Positions 25,351 to 33,751 of a stretch of 41,216 nucleotides of DNA are shown piece by piece. Each line of letters starts with the position of its first letter. Within the stretch, counting starts at the first letter, position 1. The notes under the pieces are model-generated. The model had not been told where the DNA came from. It saw nothing but the letters and a program-made list of their open reading frames with translations, and did no database searches. Position numbers and translations under genes: made by a program. The stretch is taken from positions 1 to 41,216 of the forward strand of contig FR902231.1 in assembly GCA_000438415.1 (NCBI GenBank), given 5' to 3'. The DNA is from Clostridium sp. CAG:628. Its GTDB lineage: Bacteria > Bacillota_I > Bacilli_A > RF39 > UBA660.

Positions 25351-25379
25351 GTTATAAAATAATATCTAGGGTGAAGAAT

Positions 25380-25928
25380 ATGTTAGAATTTATAGAAGGT
25401 AAAATAAGTGATATAACTCCAAGTTACATAGTTATATCTACTAATGGTATTGGTTTTCAAGTATATACGCCAAACCCTTATTCATTTAAAGAGAGTGAGT
25501 TAACTAAAGTATATTTATATAATCATATAAGAGAAGAAGAATACACTTTATATGGTTTTAAAAGTAAAGAAGAAAGAGAATTATTTTTAAAATTAATTAA
25601 TGTAAAAGGTCTAGGCCCTAAAACTGGAATAGGTATACTAGCTGGAAGTACTCCAAATGGGATAATTGATGCTATAGAAAGAGAAAATATATTATATATT
25701 AAAAAGTTTCCTAAAGTAGGAGAAAAACTTGCTAGACAAATTATTTTAGATTTAAAAGGAAAACTAGTAAGTACAAATAACAAGAGTGATGTTAATGAAG
25801 AACTTATAGAAGCACTTTTAGCACTTGGTTATAAAAGACAGGATGTAAGTAAAATTTCTAAAGAAATAGATAGTACATTACCTATAGAAACACAACTAAA
25901 AGAAGCATTAAAACTTTTATTTAGATAA
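25380..25928 (+). CDS. ruvA: Holliday junction DNA helicase subunit RuvA
   Basis: 182 residues from ATG 25380, preceded by GGGTGAAG; an upstream in-frame TTG start at 25332 would run through the terminator hairpin and is rejected. OB-fold N-terminus (MLEFIEGKISDITPSYIVIS), two helix-hairpin-helix motifs (LINVKGLGPKTGIGIL, IKKFPKVGEKLARQIILDLK) and C-terminal domain III (LIEALLALGYKRQDV). It binds four-way junctions and loads RuvB, which follows after 22 bp. Confidence 0.96.
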   Translation: MLEFIEGKISDITPSYIVISTNGIGFQVYTPNPYSFKESELTKVYLYNHIREEEYTLYGFKSKEERELFLKLINVKGLGPKTGIGILAGSTPNGIIDAIERENILYIKKFPKVGEKLARQIILDLKGKLVSTNNKSDVNEELIEALLALGYKRQDVSKISKEIDSTLPIETQLKEALKLLFR

Positions 25929-25950
25929 TTAGTAGTAAAGGAGTGAATTT

Positions 25951-26937
25951 ATGGAAGATATAATAAAAAGTGAATATCAAGAAGGAGATAGTTTTGAAAA
26001 AACAATAAGGCCTCAAAATTTTGATGAGTATATAGGACAGAGTGATGTTAAAGAAAACATAAAAGTTTTTGTAAGTGCTGCTAAAATGAGAAACACTAGT
26101 CTAGACCATGTTTTATTATATGGTCCTCCAGGACTTGGCAAAACAACACTTTCTCACATAATTGCAAATGAACTTGGTGTAAACATTAAAACAGCATCAG
26201 GCCCAACAATTGAAAAAAGTGGTGACTTAGCTGCAATTCTAAGCACACTTGAACCTTATGATGTTTTATTTATAGATGAAATACATAGAATTCCAAGATA
26301 TATTGAAGAAATATTATATTCTGCAATGGAAGACTTTAAACTAGATATAGTAATAGGAAGTGAAGGACAAAGTAGAAGTATTAATATTGATTTACCACCA
26401 TTCACTTTAGTGGGTGCAACAACTCGTGCTGGAGACTTATCTAGTCCATTAAGAGATAGATTTGGTATAACATGTAAACTAAATTATTACACAACTGAAG
26501 AATTGGCAACCATTGTTAAAAGAAGTGCTAAAGTACTTGACTTAAACATAGATGATGATGCAGCAATAACTATTGCAAGACGTAGTAGAAAAACTCCAAG
26601 AATTGCCAATAGACTATTAAAAAGAGTAAGTGATTTTGCTTTAGTGAGTGGTAAAAGTGTAATAGATAAAGAAATAACTAACGAAAGTTTAGATAGACTA
26701 CACGTTGACGAATATGGTCTTGATAGTGTAGATATAGAATATCTAGAAAGTTTAATAAATAAATTTAATGGTGGACCTGTAGGAATTGAAAGCATTGCTG
26801 CTTCCATCGGTGAAGAACAAACAACAATTGAAGATGTAATCGAACCTTTTCTTTTACAAGAAGGTTTTATAAAAAGAACTATAAGAGGTAGACAAGTAAC
26901 TGATAAAACCTATGACTACCTAGGAATAGAACACTAA
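25951..26937 (+). CDS. ruvB: Holliday junction DNA helicase subunit RuvB
   Basis: 328 residues, normal length. AAA+ motor for branch migration: RPQNFDEYIGQ (about 21-31), Walker A GPPGLGKTT (about 56-64), Walker B LFIDEIHR, sensor 1 LVGATTRAGDLSSPLRDRFG, and a C-terminal winged helix (FLLQEGFIKRTIRGRQVT). Co-transcribed with ruvA. Confidence 0.97.
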   Translation: MEDIIKSEYQEGDSFEKTIRPQNFDEYIGQSDVKENIKVFVSAAKMRNTSLDHVLLYGPPGLGKTTLSHIIANELGVNIKTASGPTIEKSGDLAAILSTLEPYDVLFIDEIHRIPRYIEEILYSAMEDFKLDIVIGSEGQSRSINIDLPPFTLVGATTRAGDLSSPLRDRFGITCKLNYYTTEELATIVKRSAKVLDLNIDDDAAITIARRSRKTPRIANRLLKRVSDFALVSGKSVIDKEITNESLDRLHVDEYGLDSVDIEYLESLINKFNGGPVGIESIAASIGEEQTTIEDVIEPFLLQEGFIKRTIRGRQVTDKTYDYLGIEH

Positions 26938-26964
26938 ATAATTTTTAGTGTTTTTTAATTAATA

Positions 26965-26996
26965 AAAACTGAGTTACCTAAATAACTCAGTTTTAA
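26965..26996. terminator. Shared bidirectional terminator
   Basis: AAAACTGAGTTA/TAACTCAGTTTT, a perfect 12-bp palindrome with 6-base loop, A-run on one side and T-run on the other. It serves ruvB and the converging lipoprotein gene, whose stop codon lies in the stem. Confidence 0.9.
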
Positions 26997-27819
26997 ATTT
27001 GTTTATATTTTCAGTCATAATACTTAAATAATTATTACCATTATTTTTATCTTCATCAGTAATTGTATACATTGAATCAATTTCTATCTTTTCTAAATTA
27101 TAATTTTTAATAAATGTTTCTATTTCTTCACTAAGAGTATTTCCTCTAAGAACATAAACATATTTAATTTCTCCAGAATTAATTAATTTTTTAGCATCAT
27201 TAATTGATTTAGTATCTCCTTCTTTTATAGAAATAACATTAATATTATATTTACTCAAAAAATTAAAACTATCATTTGTTACTAAAATATTCTTTTTACT
27301 AGCATTTTTTCCCATCATAGTTAAATCTACATCTATTTCACTAATCTTTATCTTTAACTCATCATATAATTTATCAATTTTTTCTTCATCATACACATTA
27401 TTTGCATAATCAATAAGAGTAGATTTAATATTTCTAGCTATCATTAAATAGTTAGATGGATCAAGCCATAACTCACAAACCTCACTTGAATAACTTAGAC
27501 CTTTAGTACCATCAATAATACTTATGTTTTGATTAGTATTTAAAAATTCTGCAGCAAGTTTAACTTCATCAGTAACTCCAGCATACACAAACATATCTGA
27601 AGAAGCATAAATACTTTTTTGTTTATCAGTAAGAGTATATTTTGATGTATCTATTCCATTCGGATAAATACTTTTAACTGTAGCAAAATCTTTATACATA
27701 TAATTAGTAGCAAACTCAAGTGGATAATAAGTAGTATATGCAATTTTATCTAACTTTTCCTCCTCTAAACACCCTGTTAACAAAAACAAACTCATTAATA
27801 AAACTATTACTTTTTTCAT
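26974..27819 (-). CDS. ZnuA-like metal ABC transporter substrate-binding lipoprotein, ligands altered
   Basis: 281 residues with a lipoprotein signal and lipobox (LFLLTGC, Cys17). The fold text follows the cluster A-I metal binders: IAYTTYYPLEFATNYM, FVYAGVTDEVKLA, LWLDPSNYLMIARNI (about 116-130) and a C-terminal YTITDEDKNNGNNYLSIM. The three usual metal-binding His are absent: the PH.YEP site reads TSKYTL, the DPH.WLDP site reads CELWLDP, and the H..F site reads NDSF. No ATPase or permease gene is adjacent. It may bind a different ligand or have lost binding. Overlaps yidD by 4 bp. Confidence 0.7.
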   Translation of the reverse strand: MKKVIVLLMSLFLLTGCLEEEKLDKIAYTTYYPLEFATNYMYKDFATVKSIYPNGIDTSKYTLTDKQKSIYASSDMFVYAGVTDEVKLAAEFLNTNQNISIIDGTKGLSYSSEVCELWLDPSNYLMIARNIKSTLIDYANNVYDEEKIDKLYDELKIKISEIDVDLTMMGKNASKKNILVTNDSFNFLSKYNINVISIKEGDTKSINDAKKLINSGEIKYVYVLRGNTLSEEIETFIKNYNLEKIEIDSMYTITDEDKNNGNNYLSIMTENINKFKTELFR

Positions 27820-28037
27820 AAATCCTCCTTTGTAGGCACCATATCAATAGTAATTTCTTTTCTATTATGACACCTCATTATTCTTTTAATTCCAAGAGAC
27901 ACGCCTTTAACAACACCAAATCTCTCTATGCTAACTTTCATATATTCACTACAAGTAGGAATAAATAAACAACTAGCATGAGTGTTAAGTGGCATTCTTT
28001 GATATACATTAATTAACAAAATTAATACTTTTTTCAT
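27816..28037 (-). CDS. yidD: Membrane protein insertion efficiency factor YidD
   Basis: 73 residues, typical size. Conserved CLFIPTCSEY (about 23-32), the amphipathic helix around RFGVVKGVSLGIKRIMRC and the closing MVP identify YidD, a small inner-face membrane-associated protein that aids YidC/Sec insertion. Usually found by rpmH-rnpA-yidC; here it is paired with a lipoprotein gene, as also happens in some Bacilli. Confidence 0.9.
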   Translation of the reverse strand: MKKVLILLINVYQRMPLNTHASCLFIPTCSEYMKVSIERFGVVKGVSLGIKRIMRCHNRKEITIDMVPTKEDL

Positions 28038-28107
28038 ATCTCATCACTTCAATTATACTAAAAAAATAAACAAAAATAAATAAAAGATAGCAAATTTAAT
28101 GTAAAAT

Positions 28108-28116
28108 TGATATAAT
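28108..28116 (+). promoter_or_regulatory. Extended -10 promoter of rnc-smc
   Basis: TGATATAAT (TG, one base, TATAAT) lies 35 bp before the rnc start; no good -35 is visible at 17 bp, consistent with an extended -10 promoter. Confidence 0.55.
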
Positions 28117-28150
28117 AAGATTATGGTTATTAGTTAGGAGAAGGTAAAAT

Positions 28151-28798
28151 ATGGAAACATTAAAAAAATTTGGTATAAATTTAGATAATAGTCACTTACT
28201 AGGAATAGCACTTACTCATACTAGTTATGCAAATGAACATAATTGTATTTCATATGAAAGACTAGAATTTTTAGGAGATGCTGTTTTAGAATTAGTTTCA
28301 AGTGATTACATATATAAAAGTAAAAGATTATCTGAAGGAGAAATGAGTAAAAAAAGAAGCTTATATGTATGTGAAAATGCTTTATATGAATATGCTAAAG
28401 AATTAAATCTTGCTGACTATATTAAAGTAGGTAACAGTGTTAAATATCCAAACAAAACAGTAGTAGCAGATGTATTTGAAGCAGTAATTGGTGTTATCTA
28501 TCTAGAACTAGGTCTAGATGTAGTAACTAAGTTTTTTGATGATTTAATAGTACCATACATAGAAAGCAATGTGGACTTTTTAAATGACTATAAAAGTACA
28601 CTTCAAGAACTAGTACAAACTAACAAAAAAAGTGTAAGTTATGTTCTTGTACATGAAGGAGGACCTTCTCACAAAAAATACTTTGTAGTAAATGCTGTAA
28701 TTGACGGAATAGTATATGGTACTGGAAAAGGTGGAAGTAAAAAAGATGCAGAACAACATGCAGCAAAAGAAGCAATTGATAAATGTGTAGGTGATTAA
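28151..28798 (+). CDS. rnc: Ribonuclease III
   Basis: 215 residues. It cleaves double-stranded RNA in rRNA maturation and antisense decay. Catalytic signature ERLEFLGDAVLEL (about 37-49), second acidic site at DVFEAVIGVIYLE (about 106-118), and a C-terminal dsRNA-binding domain (YKSTLQELVQ... KDAEQHAAKEAI, about 145-215). Slightly short. smc follows after 2 bp. Confidence 0.96.
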   Translation: METLKKFGINLDNSHLLGIALTHTSYANEHNCISYERLEFLGDAVLELVSSDYIYKSKRLSEGEMSKKRSLYVCENALYEYAKELNLADYIKVGNSVKYPNKTVVADVFEAVIGVIYLELGLDVVTKFFDDLIVPYIESNVDFLNDYKSTLQELVQTNKKSVSYVLVHEGGPSHKKYFVVNAVIDGIVYGTGKGGSKKDAEQHAAKEAIDKCVGD

Positions 28799-28800
28799 TA

Positions 28801-31743
28801 GTGTATATAAAAGAAATAAAAATTAATGGATTTAAAAGTTTTGCAAGTGGAGTAAACTTAGAACTAAATAGAAACTTTACAGGAATAGTTGGGCCTAATG
28901 GAAGTGGAAAAAGTAATATAGTAGATGCTTTAAAATGGGTTATGGGTGAACAGTCAGTAAAAACACTACGTGGTTCTAATGGGATGACTGATGTAATATT
29001 TAATGGTTCTGCTTCACGTGAACCAGCAAGAAGTGCTAAAGTAGAAATAGTATTAGATAATTCTGACAAATCATTGCCTTTAGACTATACAGAAATAGAA
29101 ATAAAAAGAATAGTTTATAGAACTGGAGAAAATGAGTACTACATAAATAAAGAAAAAGTTCGTTTAAAAGATATAACTGATTTATTTATGGATTCATTTA
29201 GTTCTAAAGAAAGTCTAAGTATTATTCCTCAAGGTAAAATAAGTGAAATACTAGGAGGAAATGCTCTTGAAAAAAGACTTATCATAGAAGAAGCAGCAGG
29301 TGTAGTAAAATACAAAAAAAGAAAAGAAGAAACTCTAAGAAAACTAGCAAAAACTAACGAAAACATTGAAAGAGTTAATATGATACTAAGTGAGTTGTCA
29401 GTACAAGTTGAACCTTTAAAACACCAGAGTGAAAAAGCACTTATTTATAAAAACAATAAAGAAAGACTAAGTAATATTGAAGTATCAGTTTTAGCAAGTG
29501 ACATTGCTAAATATAATGAAGAATACTTAACTGCTAAAGAAGAAAAAGAAAATTTAGAACTAAAGTTATCAAAAAACCTAAATGAAGAGTCAGCATTCAA
29601 GTTAGAAATAGAAAAATTAAAAATAAAAAGAACTACCTTAGATAACGAAATATCTTATATGCAAAAGTCTCTTCTTAACAAAAGTACATTATTAAATGAT
29701 TTAAATTCTAAAAAAGAATTACTAAAAGAAAGAAATAAATATGATAAAGAAAGTAGTGAAGTAAAAAAAGAACTAACTATTCTTGAAGAACAAAAGTTAA
29801 GTATAACTTCTTCATTATCTAAAACTAATTTAGAATTAGAAGAAATAAAAAGAGTATTAACCAATAATACAAATAAACTTAATGACTTAAATAAAGACTA
29901 TAAAATAACAGAAAATAACATAAATAAATTAAATACTGAACTAAATATGCTTATTAAAAGGAAGTTTGAATTAAATAACAAAAAAGACATATTAAAATAT
30001 AACATAGAAAATATGTCTAAAGTACCATTTGGTGTAAAAAGTGTGCTTAATAATCCTAGCCTAAAAGGTATAGAAGGTACAATTGGTTCATTAATTAATA
30101 CAGAACTATCTTATTCTGAAGCAATAAATACAGCTCTTGCAGCAAGTGCAAATAACATTGTTACAACTAATGATACATTTGCAAAAGAGGCAATTGACTA
30201 CCTAAAAAGAACTAATAAAGGAAGAGTAACATTCTTTCCAATGAACTTAATAAAACCAAAAAGTATTGACTCTGAAACAATGAACACTATTACTCACTTA
30301 GAAGGTTATATAGGTGTAGCAGTTAACTTAGTTAACTATGATGAAATTTATAAAAACATTATAACTAATCAACTAGGTAACGTAATAGTAGCAAAAGACA
30401 TCAATTCTGCACTTAACATAAGTAAAAAAATAAATTCAAGATATAGAATAGTATCACTAGATGGAGAAGTAGTACATGTAGGTGGTTCTTTAACAGGTGG
30501 TTCAAAACAAAATAATAACAACCCATTTGATAAAACAGAACTAGATACTATTACAAAACAAATTAACTCTTTAACTAGTGAAATAGAACTTAAAGAGAAT
30601 GAACTAAGTAGCCTAACTAATGAGTTAGAAGAATTAAAAAGTATGACATACAAAACTAATATGGATGTACTATCTAGTTCTGAAAAAGAAACAAGAACTA
30701 TTTCTACTTTAGAAGAATTAAAAACAAACCTAAATAACATTAATCTAGAAATAAATAGTTTAAATAGTAATGGAGAAAACATTAATACTGAATTAGATAA
30801 CATATTAAAAGAATATTATAAAATTGAAGAAGAAAAATCATCTTTAGAACAAACTATATCTAATAAAGAAAATATTAGAAAAGAACTAATTGATGACTTA
30901 GAACTTAAAGAAAGTACTTCTAGAAAATATGAAACTCTTAATAAAGAAAATAATGATAAATTAAATAGTTTAAGTGTTTTAGAAGCAAAATTATCAGTTA
31001 ACTTAGATAACTTACTCAATAGATTAAATGAAGAATATAGTATGACTTATGAAAAAGCAAGAAATGATTTTGAACTTGATATTGATATAGAAGATGCTAG
31101 AAATGAAATAAATGAAATCAAAAGAGTATTAAAGTCTCTTGGTGAAGTTAACTTATCTAGTATAGAAGAATACGAGCGTATTAGTAAAAGATATAATTTC
31201 TTACTAACTCAAAAAGAAGATTTAGTTACTAGTGAACATAACTTATTAGAAATAATAAATAATATGGATGATATAATGATAGATAAATTTGCAACTACAT
31301 TTAAGAAAGTTAATAATGAATTTAAAAAAGTATTTAAAGATTTATTTAATGGGGGAAGTGCTGAACTTATCCTAACTGACCCAACTAATATGTTAGAAAC
31401 TGGTATAGAAATTAATGCTAATCCACCAGGGAAAAAACCAGGTTCTCTAAGTTTACTAAGTGGTGGAGAAAAAACTCTTACTGCAATAAGTTTATTATTT
31501 GCTGTAATGAACCTTAAAAACGTTCCATTTGTAATATTAGACGAAGTAGAAAGTGCATTAGATGAAGTAAATGTTGAAAAGTTTGGTGAATACATTAAAT
31601 GTTATAAAGGTAAAACTCAGTTACTAGTAATAACCCATAAAAAGAAAACAATGGAGTTCTTGGACTTACTTTATGGTATAACAATGCAAGAAAGTGGAGT
31701 AAGTAAACTAGTTAGTGTTAAATTAGAAGATATTAAAGAATAA
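28801..31743 (+). CDS. smc: Chromosome partition protein SMC (short form)
   Basis: 980 residues against about 1190 in Bacillus; the missing length is in the coiled-coil arms. Walker A GPNGSGKSNIVDALKW (about 31-46), hinge (about 410-560, LKGIEGTIGSLI...GGSLTGGS), ABC signature LSLLSGGEKTLTA (about 882-894) and Walker B FVILDEVESALDE (about 910-922). Works with ScpAB in chromosome condensation. Starts at GTG 28801 with AGGTG upstream; the rnc-smc pair is the usual Bacillota order. ftsY, which often follows, is absent. Confidence 0.96.
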   Translation: MYIKEIKINGFKSFASGVNLELNRNFTGIVGPNGSGKSNIVDALKWVMGEQSVKTLRGSNGMTDVIFNGSASREPARSAKVEIVLDNSDKSLPLDYTEIEIKRIVYRTGENEYYINKEKVRLKDITDLFMDSFSSKESLSIIPQGKISEILGGNALEKRLIIEEAAGVVKYKKRKEETLRKLAKTNENIERVNMILSELSVQVEPLKHQSEKALIYKNNKERLSNIEVSVLASDIAKYNEEYLTAKEEKENLELKLSKNLNEESAFKLEIEKLKIKRTTLDNEISYMQKSLLNKSTLLNDLNSKKELLKERNKYDKESSEVKKELTILEEQKLSITSSLSKTNLELEEIKRVLTNNTNKLNDLNKDYKITENNINKLNTELNMLIKRKFELNNKKDILKYNIENMSKVPFGVKSVLNNPSLKGIEGTIGSLINTELSYSEAINTALAASANNIVTTNDTFAKEAIDYLKRTNKGRVTFFPMNLIKPKSIDSETMNTITHLEGYIGVAVNLVNYDEIYKNIITNQLGNVIVAKDINSALNISKKINSRYRIVSLDGEVVHVGGSLTGGSKQNNNNPFDKTELDTITKQINSLTSEIELKENELSSLTNELEELKSMTYKTNMDVLSSSEKETRTISTLEELKTNLNNINLEINSLNSNGENINTELDNILKEYYKIEEEKSSLEQTISNKENIRKELIDDLELKESTSRKYETLNKENNDKLNSLSVLEAKLSVNLDNLLNRLNEEYSMTYEKARNDFELDIDIEDARNEINEIKRVLKSLGEVNLSSIEEYERISKRYNFLLTQKEDLVTSEHNLLEIINNMDDIMIDKFATTFKKVNNEFKKVFKDLFNGGSAELILTDPTNMLETGIEINANPPGKKPGSLSLLSGGEKTLTAISLLFAVMNLKNVPFVILDEVESALDEVNVEKFGEYIKCYKGKTQLLVITHKKKTMEFLDLLYGITMQESGVSKLVSVKLEDIKE

Positions 31744-31758
31744 CTTAGGAAGTGTATT

Positions 31759-32370
31759 ATGCTAGAATATGAAGAAAATTTATATAAAGATGGAATTACT
31801 TTAATTGCTGGAGTAGATGAAGTAGGTCGTGGTCCTTTAATTGGCCCAGTAGTCGCATGTGCTTGCATTCTTCCTATCAATTTTTATCATAAAGATATTA
31901 AAGATAGTAAAAAATTATCTGAAAAGAAAAGAGAAGAAATGTATAAGTTAATAAAAGAAAATGCCCTTAGTATAGGAATAGGTATAGTTAACGAAAAAGT
32001 AATAGATGAAGTAAATATTTATGAAGCAACTAAAATTGCTATGAAAGATGCAATAAATAATTTGAGTATTAAGCCTGAACATGTACTCATTGATGCGATG
32101 AAATTAGATATATCTATTCCTTCTACTTCTATAATTAAGGGAGATGCACTTAGTGAATCAATTGCTGCAGCAAGTATAGTTGCAAAAGTAACAAGAGACC
32201 ACATGTTAGAAGAGATGGATAAAGAGTTTCCAATGTATGATTTATCACATAATAAAGGTTATGGAACTAAAAAACACTTAGAAGCCCTAAAAAAGTATGG
32301 ACCATGTAAGTATCACAGAAAAACATATGGACCTGTTAAAAACATAGTAAATGAAATATCTGTGAAATAA
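31759..32370 (+). CDS. rnhB: Ribonuclease HII
   Basis: 203 residues. It removes RNA from DNA-RNA hybrids, including single ribonucleotides. The GVDEVGRGPLIGPVVACACI motif (about 18-37) carries the D-E-G residues; DSKKLSEKKREEM, DAMKLDIS and SIVAKVTRDHMLEEM supply the rest of the site, followed by HNKGYGTKKH. AGGAAG lies 8 bp upstream. Confidence 0.96.
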   Translation: MLEYEENLYKDGITLIAGVDEVGRGPLIGPVVACACILPINFYHKDIKDSKKLSEKKREEMYKLIKENALSIGIGIVNEKVIDEVNIYEATKIAMKDAINNLSIKPEHVLIDAMKLDISIPSTSIIKGDALSESIAAASIVAKVTRDHMLEEMDKEFPMYDLSHNKGYGTKKHLEALKKYGPCKYHRKTYGPVKNIVNEISVK

Positions 32371-32417
32371 TTGTAAAATATTATAAAATATAGTAAAATG
32401 TTAATGGAGGAATAAAT

Positions 32418-33398
32418 ATGAAAGATTTTTTTAATAATTACAAAAAAGAATTAAAAGGTACAGTAGTAGGTATTTTAATAGGAATACTTGTAATGTTAAT
32501 ATTTTGGCCAGAAAGAATAGCTGAATTAAAAGACAAAGAACAAGTTGCTATTACAGTTGATGGTAAAAATATTACTGCAGATAGTATTTATAAAGGAATG
32601 AAAAACAAATATAGTGCTAATGAAATAGTTGAACAAGTAGACAGAATTATACTTGATAAAAAGTATACTATTACAGATGATGATTTAAAAGAAATTAAGA
32701 AAAATGCAGAGAATTATTATTCAACATTTCAAAGTTATTATAATATAACTAAAGAAGAATTTTTAAAACAAAATAACTTTGATAGTGAAGATGATTTCTT
32801 AAAGTATTTAGAACTAGACTATAAAAGAAATAAATTAGTTAATGAATATATGGAAACATCTGTTACTAATAAAGAAATAGAAGAGTATTATAAAGATAAC
32901 TACTTTACACCATTTAAAGTAGAACACATCTTAGTAAAAACTAAAGATAATGATAATGCTAAAACAGATGCAGAAGAAATACTAAAATATCTAAAGAAAA
33001 ATAGTTGGGAAGATACTAAAACTAAATATAAAGATAAAATAACTACAGAAAGTTTTGATGTGAAATTTGATTCAAGTTTAGAAGAAAACTTTGTAAAGGC
33101 TGCTAAAAAATTAAAAGATGGAAAATATACTAAAAGTTTAGTAGAAACTAGCTATGGTTACCATATTATTTACAGAGTAGAAACAAATAAAAAAGAAGAA
33201 CTTAGTAGTGTTAAAGATAGAATAGTTGCTTCAATTGTTGCAAATAAAAAAGAAGATGATACTAATTACTATCAAAAAACTTTAATTATAATGAGAAAAG
33301 AAGCAGGTATGGAAATTAAAGATACTGTACTTAAAAAAGTATATAACAATTTTGTAGATAGTATTATGAAGGAACCTACTACTTCTAACAAAAAATAA
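32418..33398 (+). CDS. Membrane-anchored parvulin-type peptidyl-prolyl isomerase (PrsA/SurA-like foldase)
   Basis: 326 residues. One N-terminal membrane helix (GTVVGILIGILVMLIFW) without a lipobox, so it is anchored by a helix and not by lipid as in PrsA. A SurA-N-like helical region (about 55-160) precedes the parvulin domain (about 165-275): FKVEHILVKTKDND, then SYGYHIIYRVE. The low-complexity Lys/Asp-rich text is typical of this genome. It should assist folding of exported proteins outside the membrane. It ends in a strong hairpin at 33444, just ahead of a surface-protein gene that could be a client. Confidence 0.85.
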   Translation: MKDFFNNYKKELKGTVVGILIGILVMLIFWPERIAELKDKEQVAITVDGKNITADSIYKGMKNKYSANEIVEQVDRIILDKKYTITDDDLKEIKKNAENYYSTFQSYYNITKEEFLKQNNFDSEDDFLKYLELDYKRNKLVNEYMETSVTNKEIEEYYKDNYFTPFKVEHILVKTKDNDNAKTDAEEILKYLKKNSWEDTKTKYKDKITTESFDVKFDSSLEENFVKAAKKLKDGKYTKSLVETSYGYHIIYRVETNKKEELSSVKDRIVASIVANKKEDDTNYYQKTLIIMRKEAGMEIKDTVLKKVYNNFVDSIMKEPTTSNKK

Positions 33399-33443
33399 AA
33401 AGGAGCATTCAGTTGCTAAATATCTACCTACTTAATAGTTTGC

Positions 33444-33490
33444 AGACATTTGTATCATTACTATTTCAGTAATGAACAGATGTCTATTTT
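33444..33490 (+). terminator. Long hairpin after the foldase gene
   Basis: AGACATTTGTATCATTACT pairs with AGTAATGAACAGATGTCT with one mismatch and one bulge (loop ATTTC), followed by ATTTTAAT. Confidence 0.75.
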
Positions 33491-33514
33491 AATATAAAAA
33501 CATTCTTAAAATAC

Positions 33515-33543
33515 TTGTAAAATTATTTAATATTTGATACAAT
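33515..33543 (+). promoter_or_regulatory. Promoter of the surface-protein leader, copy 1
   Basis: TTGTAA, 17 bp, TACAAT. The sequence downstream from 33545 is shared with the leader at 41060 onward. Confidence 0.65.
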
Positions 33544-33544
33544 T

Positions 33545-33720
33545 AGTTTAGTTTAAGAGTAGAAGGAGAATGTATAATATGACTAATAAATATAATAATA
33601 TAATAAGTTATATATCTTCACTTTTAGTACAAAATAAAGTACTAAACATGGGGTGTTATCTTCTAACTAACTTAAATAATAAAACTAATAAAATTATATG
33701 GATAGAATAGGTATATCCAT
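33545..33720 (+). repeat. Repeated structured leader, copy 1
   Basis: Nearly identical to 41060-41216 (window end). It holds a ribosome site, a small ORF, a hairpin TTTAGTAC/GTACTAAA (33623-33646) and, overlapping the ORF end, ATGGATA/TATCCAT (33698-33720) followed by TTTTT, which looks like a weak terminator or attenuator just before the surface-protein start. In copy 2 the first hairpin ends G instead of A, keeping a G-U pair. Confidence 0.8.
33579..33710 (+). CDS. Small leader ORF, copy 1 (43 aa)
   Basis: ATG 33579 with AGAAGGAGA 8 bp upstream; begins MTNKYNNIISYISSLLVQNK. Its stop lies inside the loop of the 33698-33720 hairpin, an arrangement seen in translation-coupled attenuators. Against copy 2, all six changed codons alter the amino acid and none is silent, so the nucleotide sequence and not the peptide seems to be conserved. 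Translation is plausible but unproven. Confidence 0.45.
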   Translation: MTNKYNNIISYISSLLVQNKVLNMGCYLLTNLNNKTNKIIWIE

Positions 33721-33725
33721 TTTTG
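33698..33725 (+). terminator. Possible attenuator before the glycine-rich surface protein
   Basis: ATGGATA/TATCCAT 7-bp stem with a 9-base loop and five T, 27 bp before the downstream start codon. The stem is AT-rich, so termination would be conditional at best. Confidence 0.4.
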
Positions 33726-33751
33726 TGTTGTGTAATGAAAGGAATGAGTGT

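Noticed and set aside
28620..29069. Minus-strand 149-residue ORF across rnc-smc
   Set aside because: It is antisense to two secure genes, has no ribosome site and reads as a reverse-complement shadow of conserved SMC sequence.
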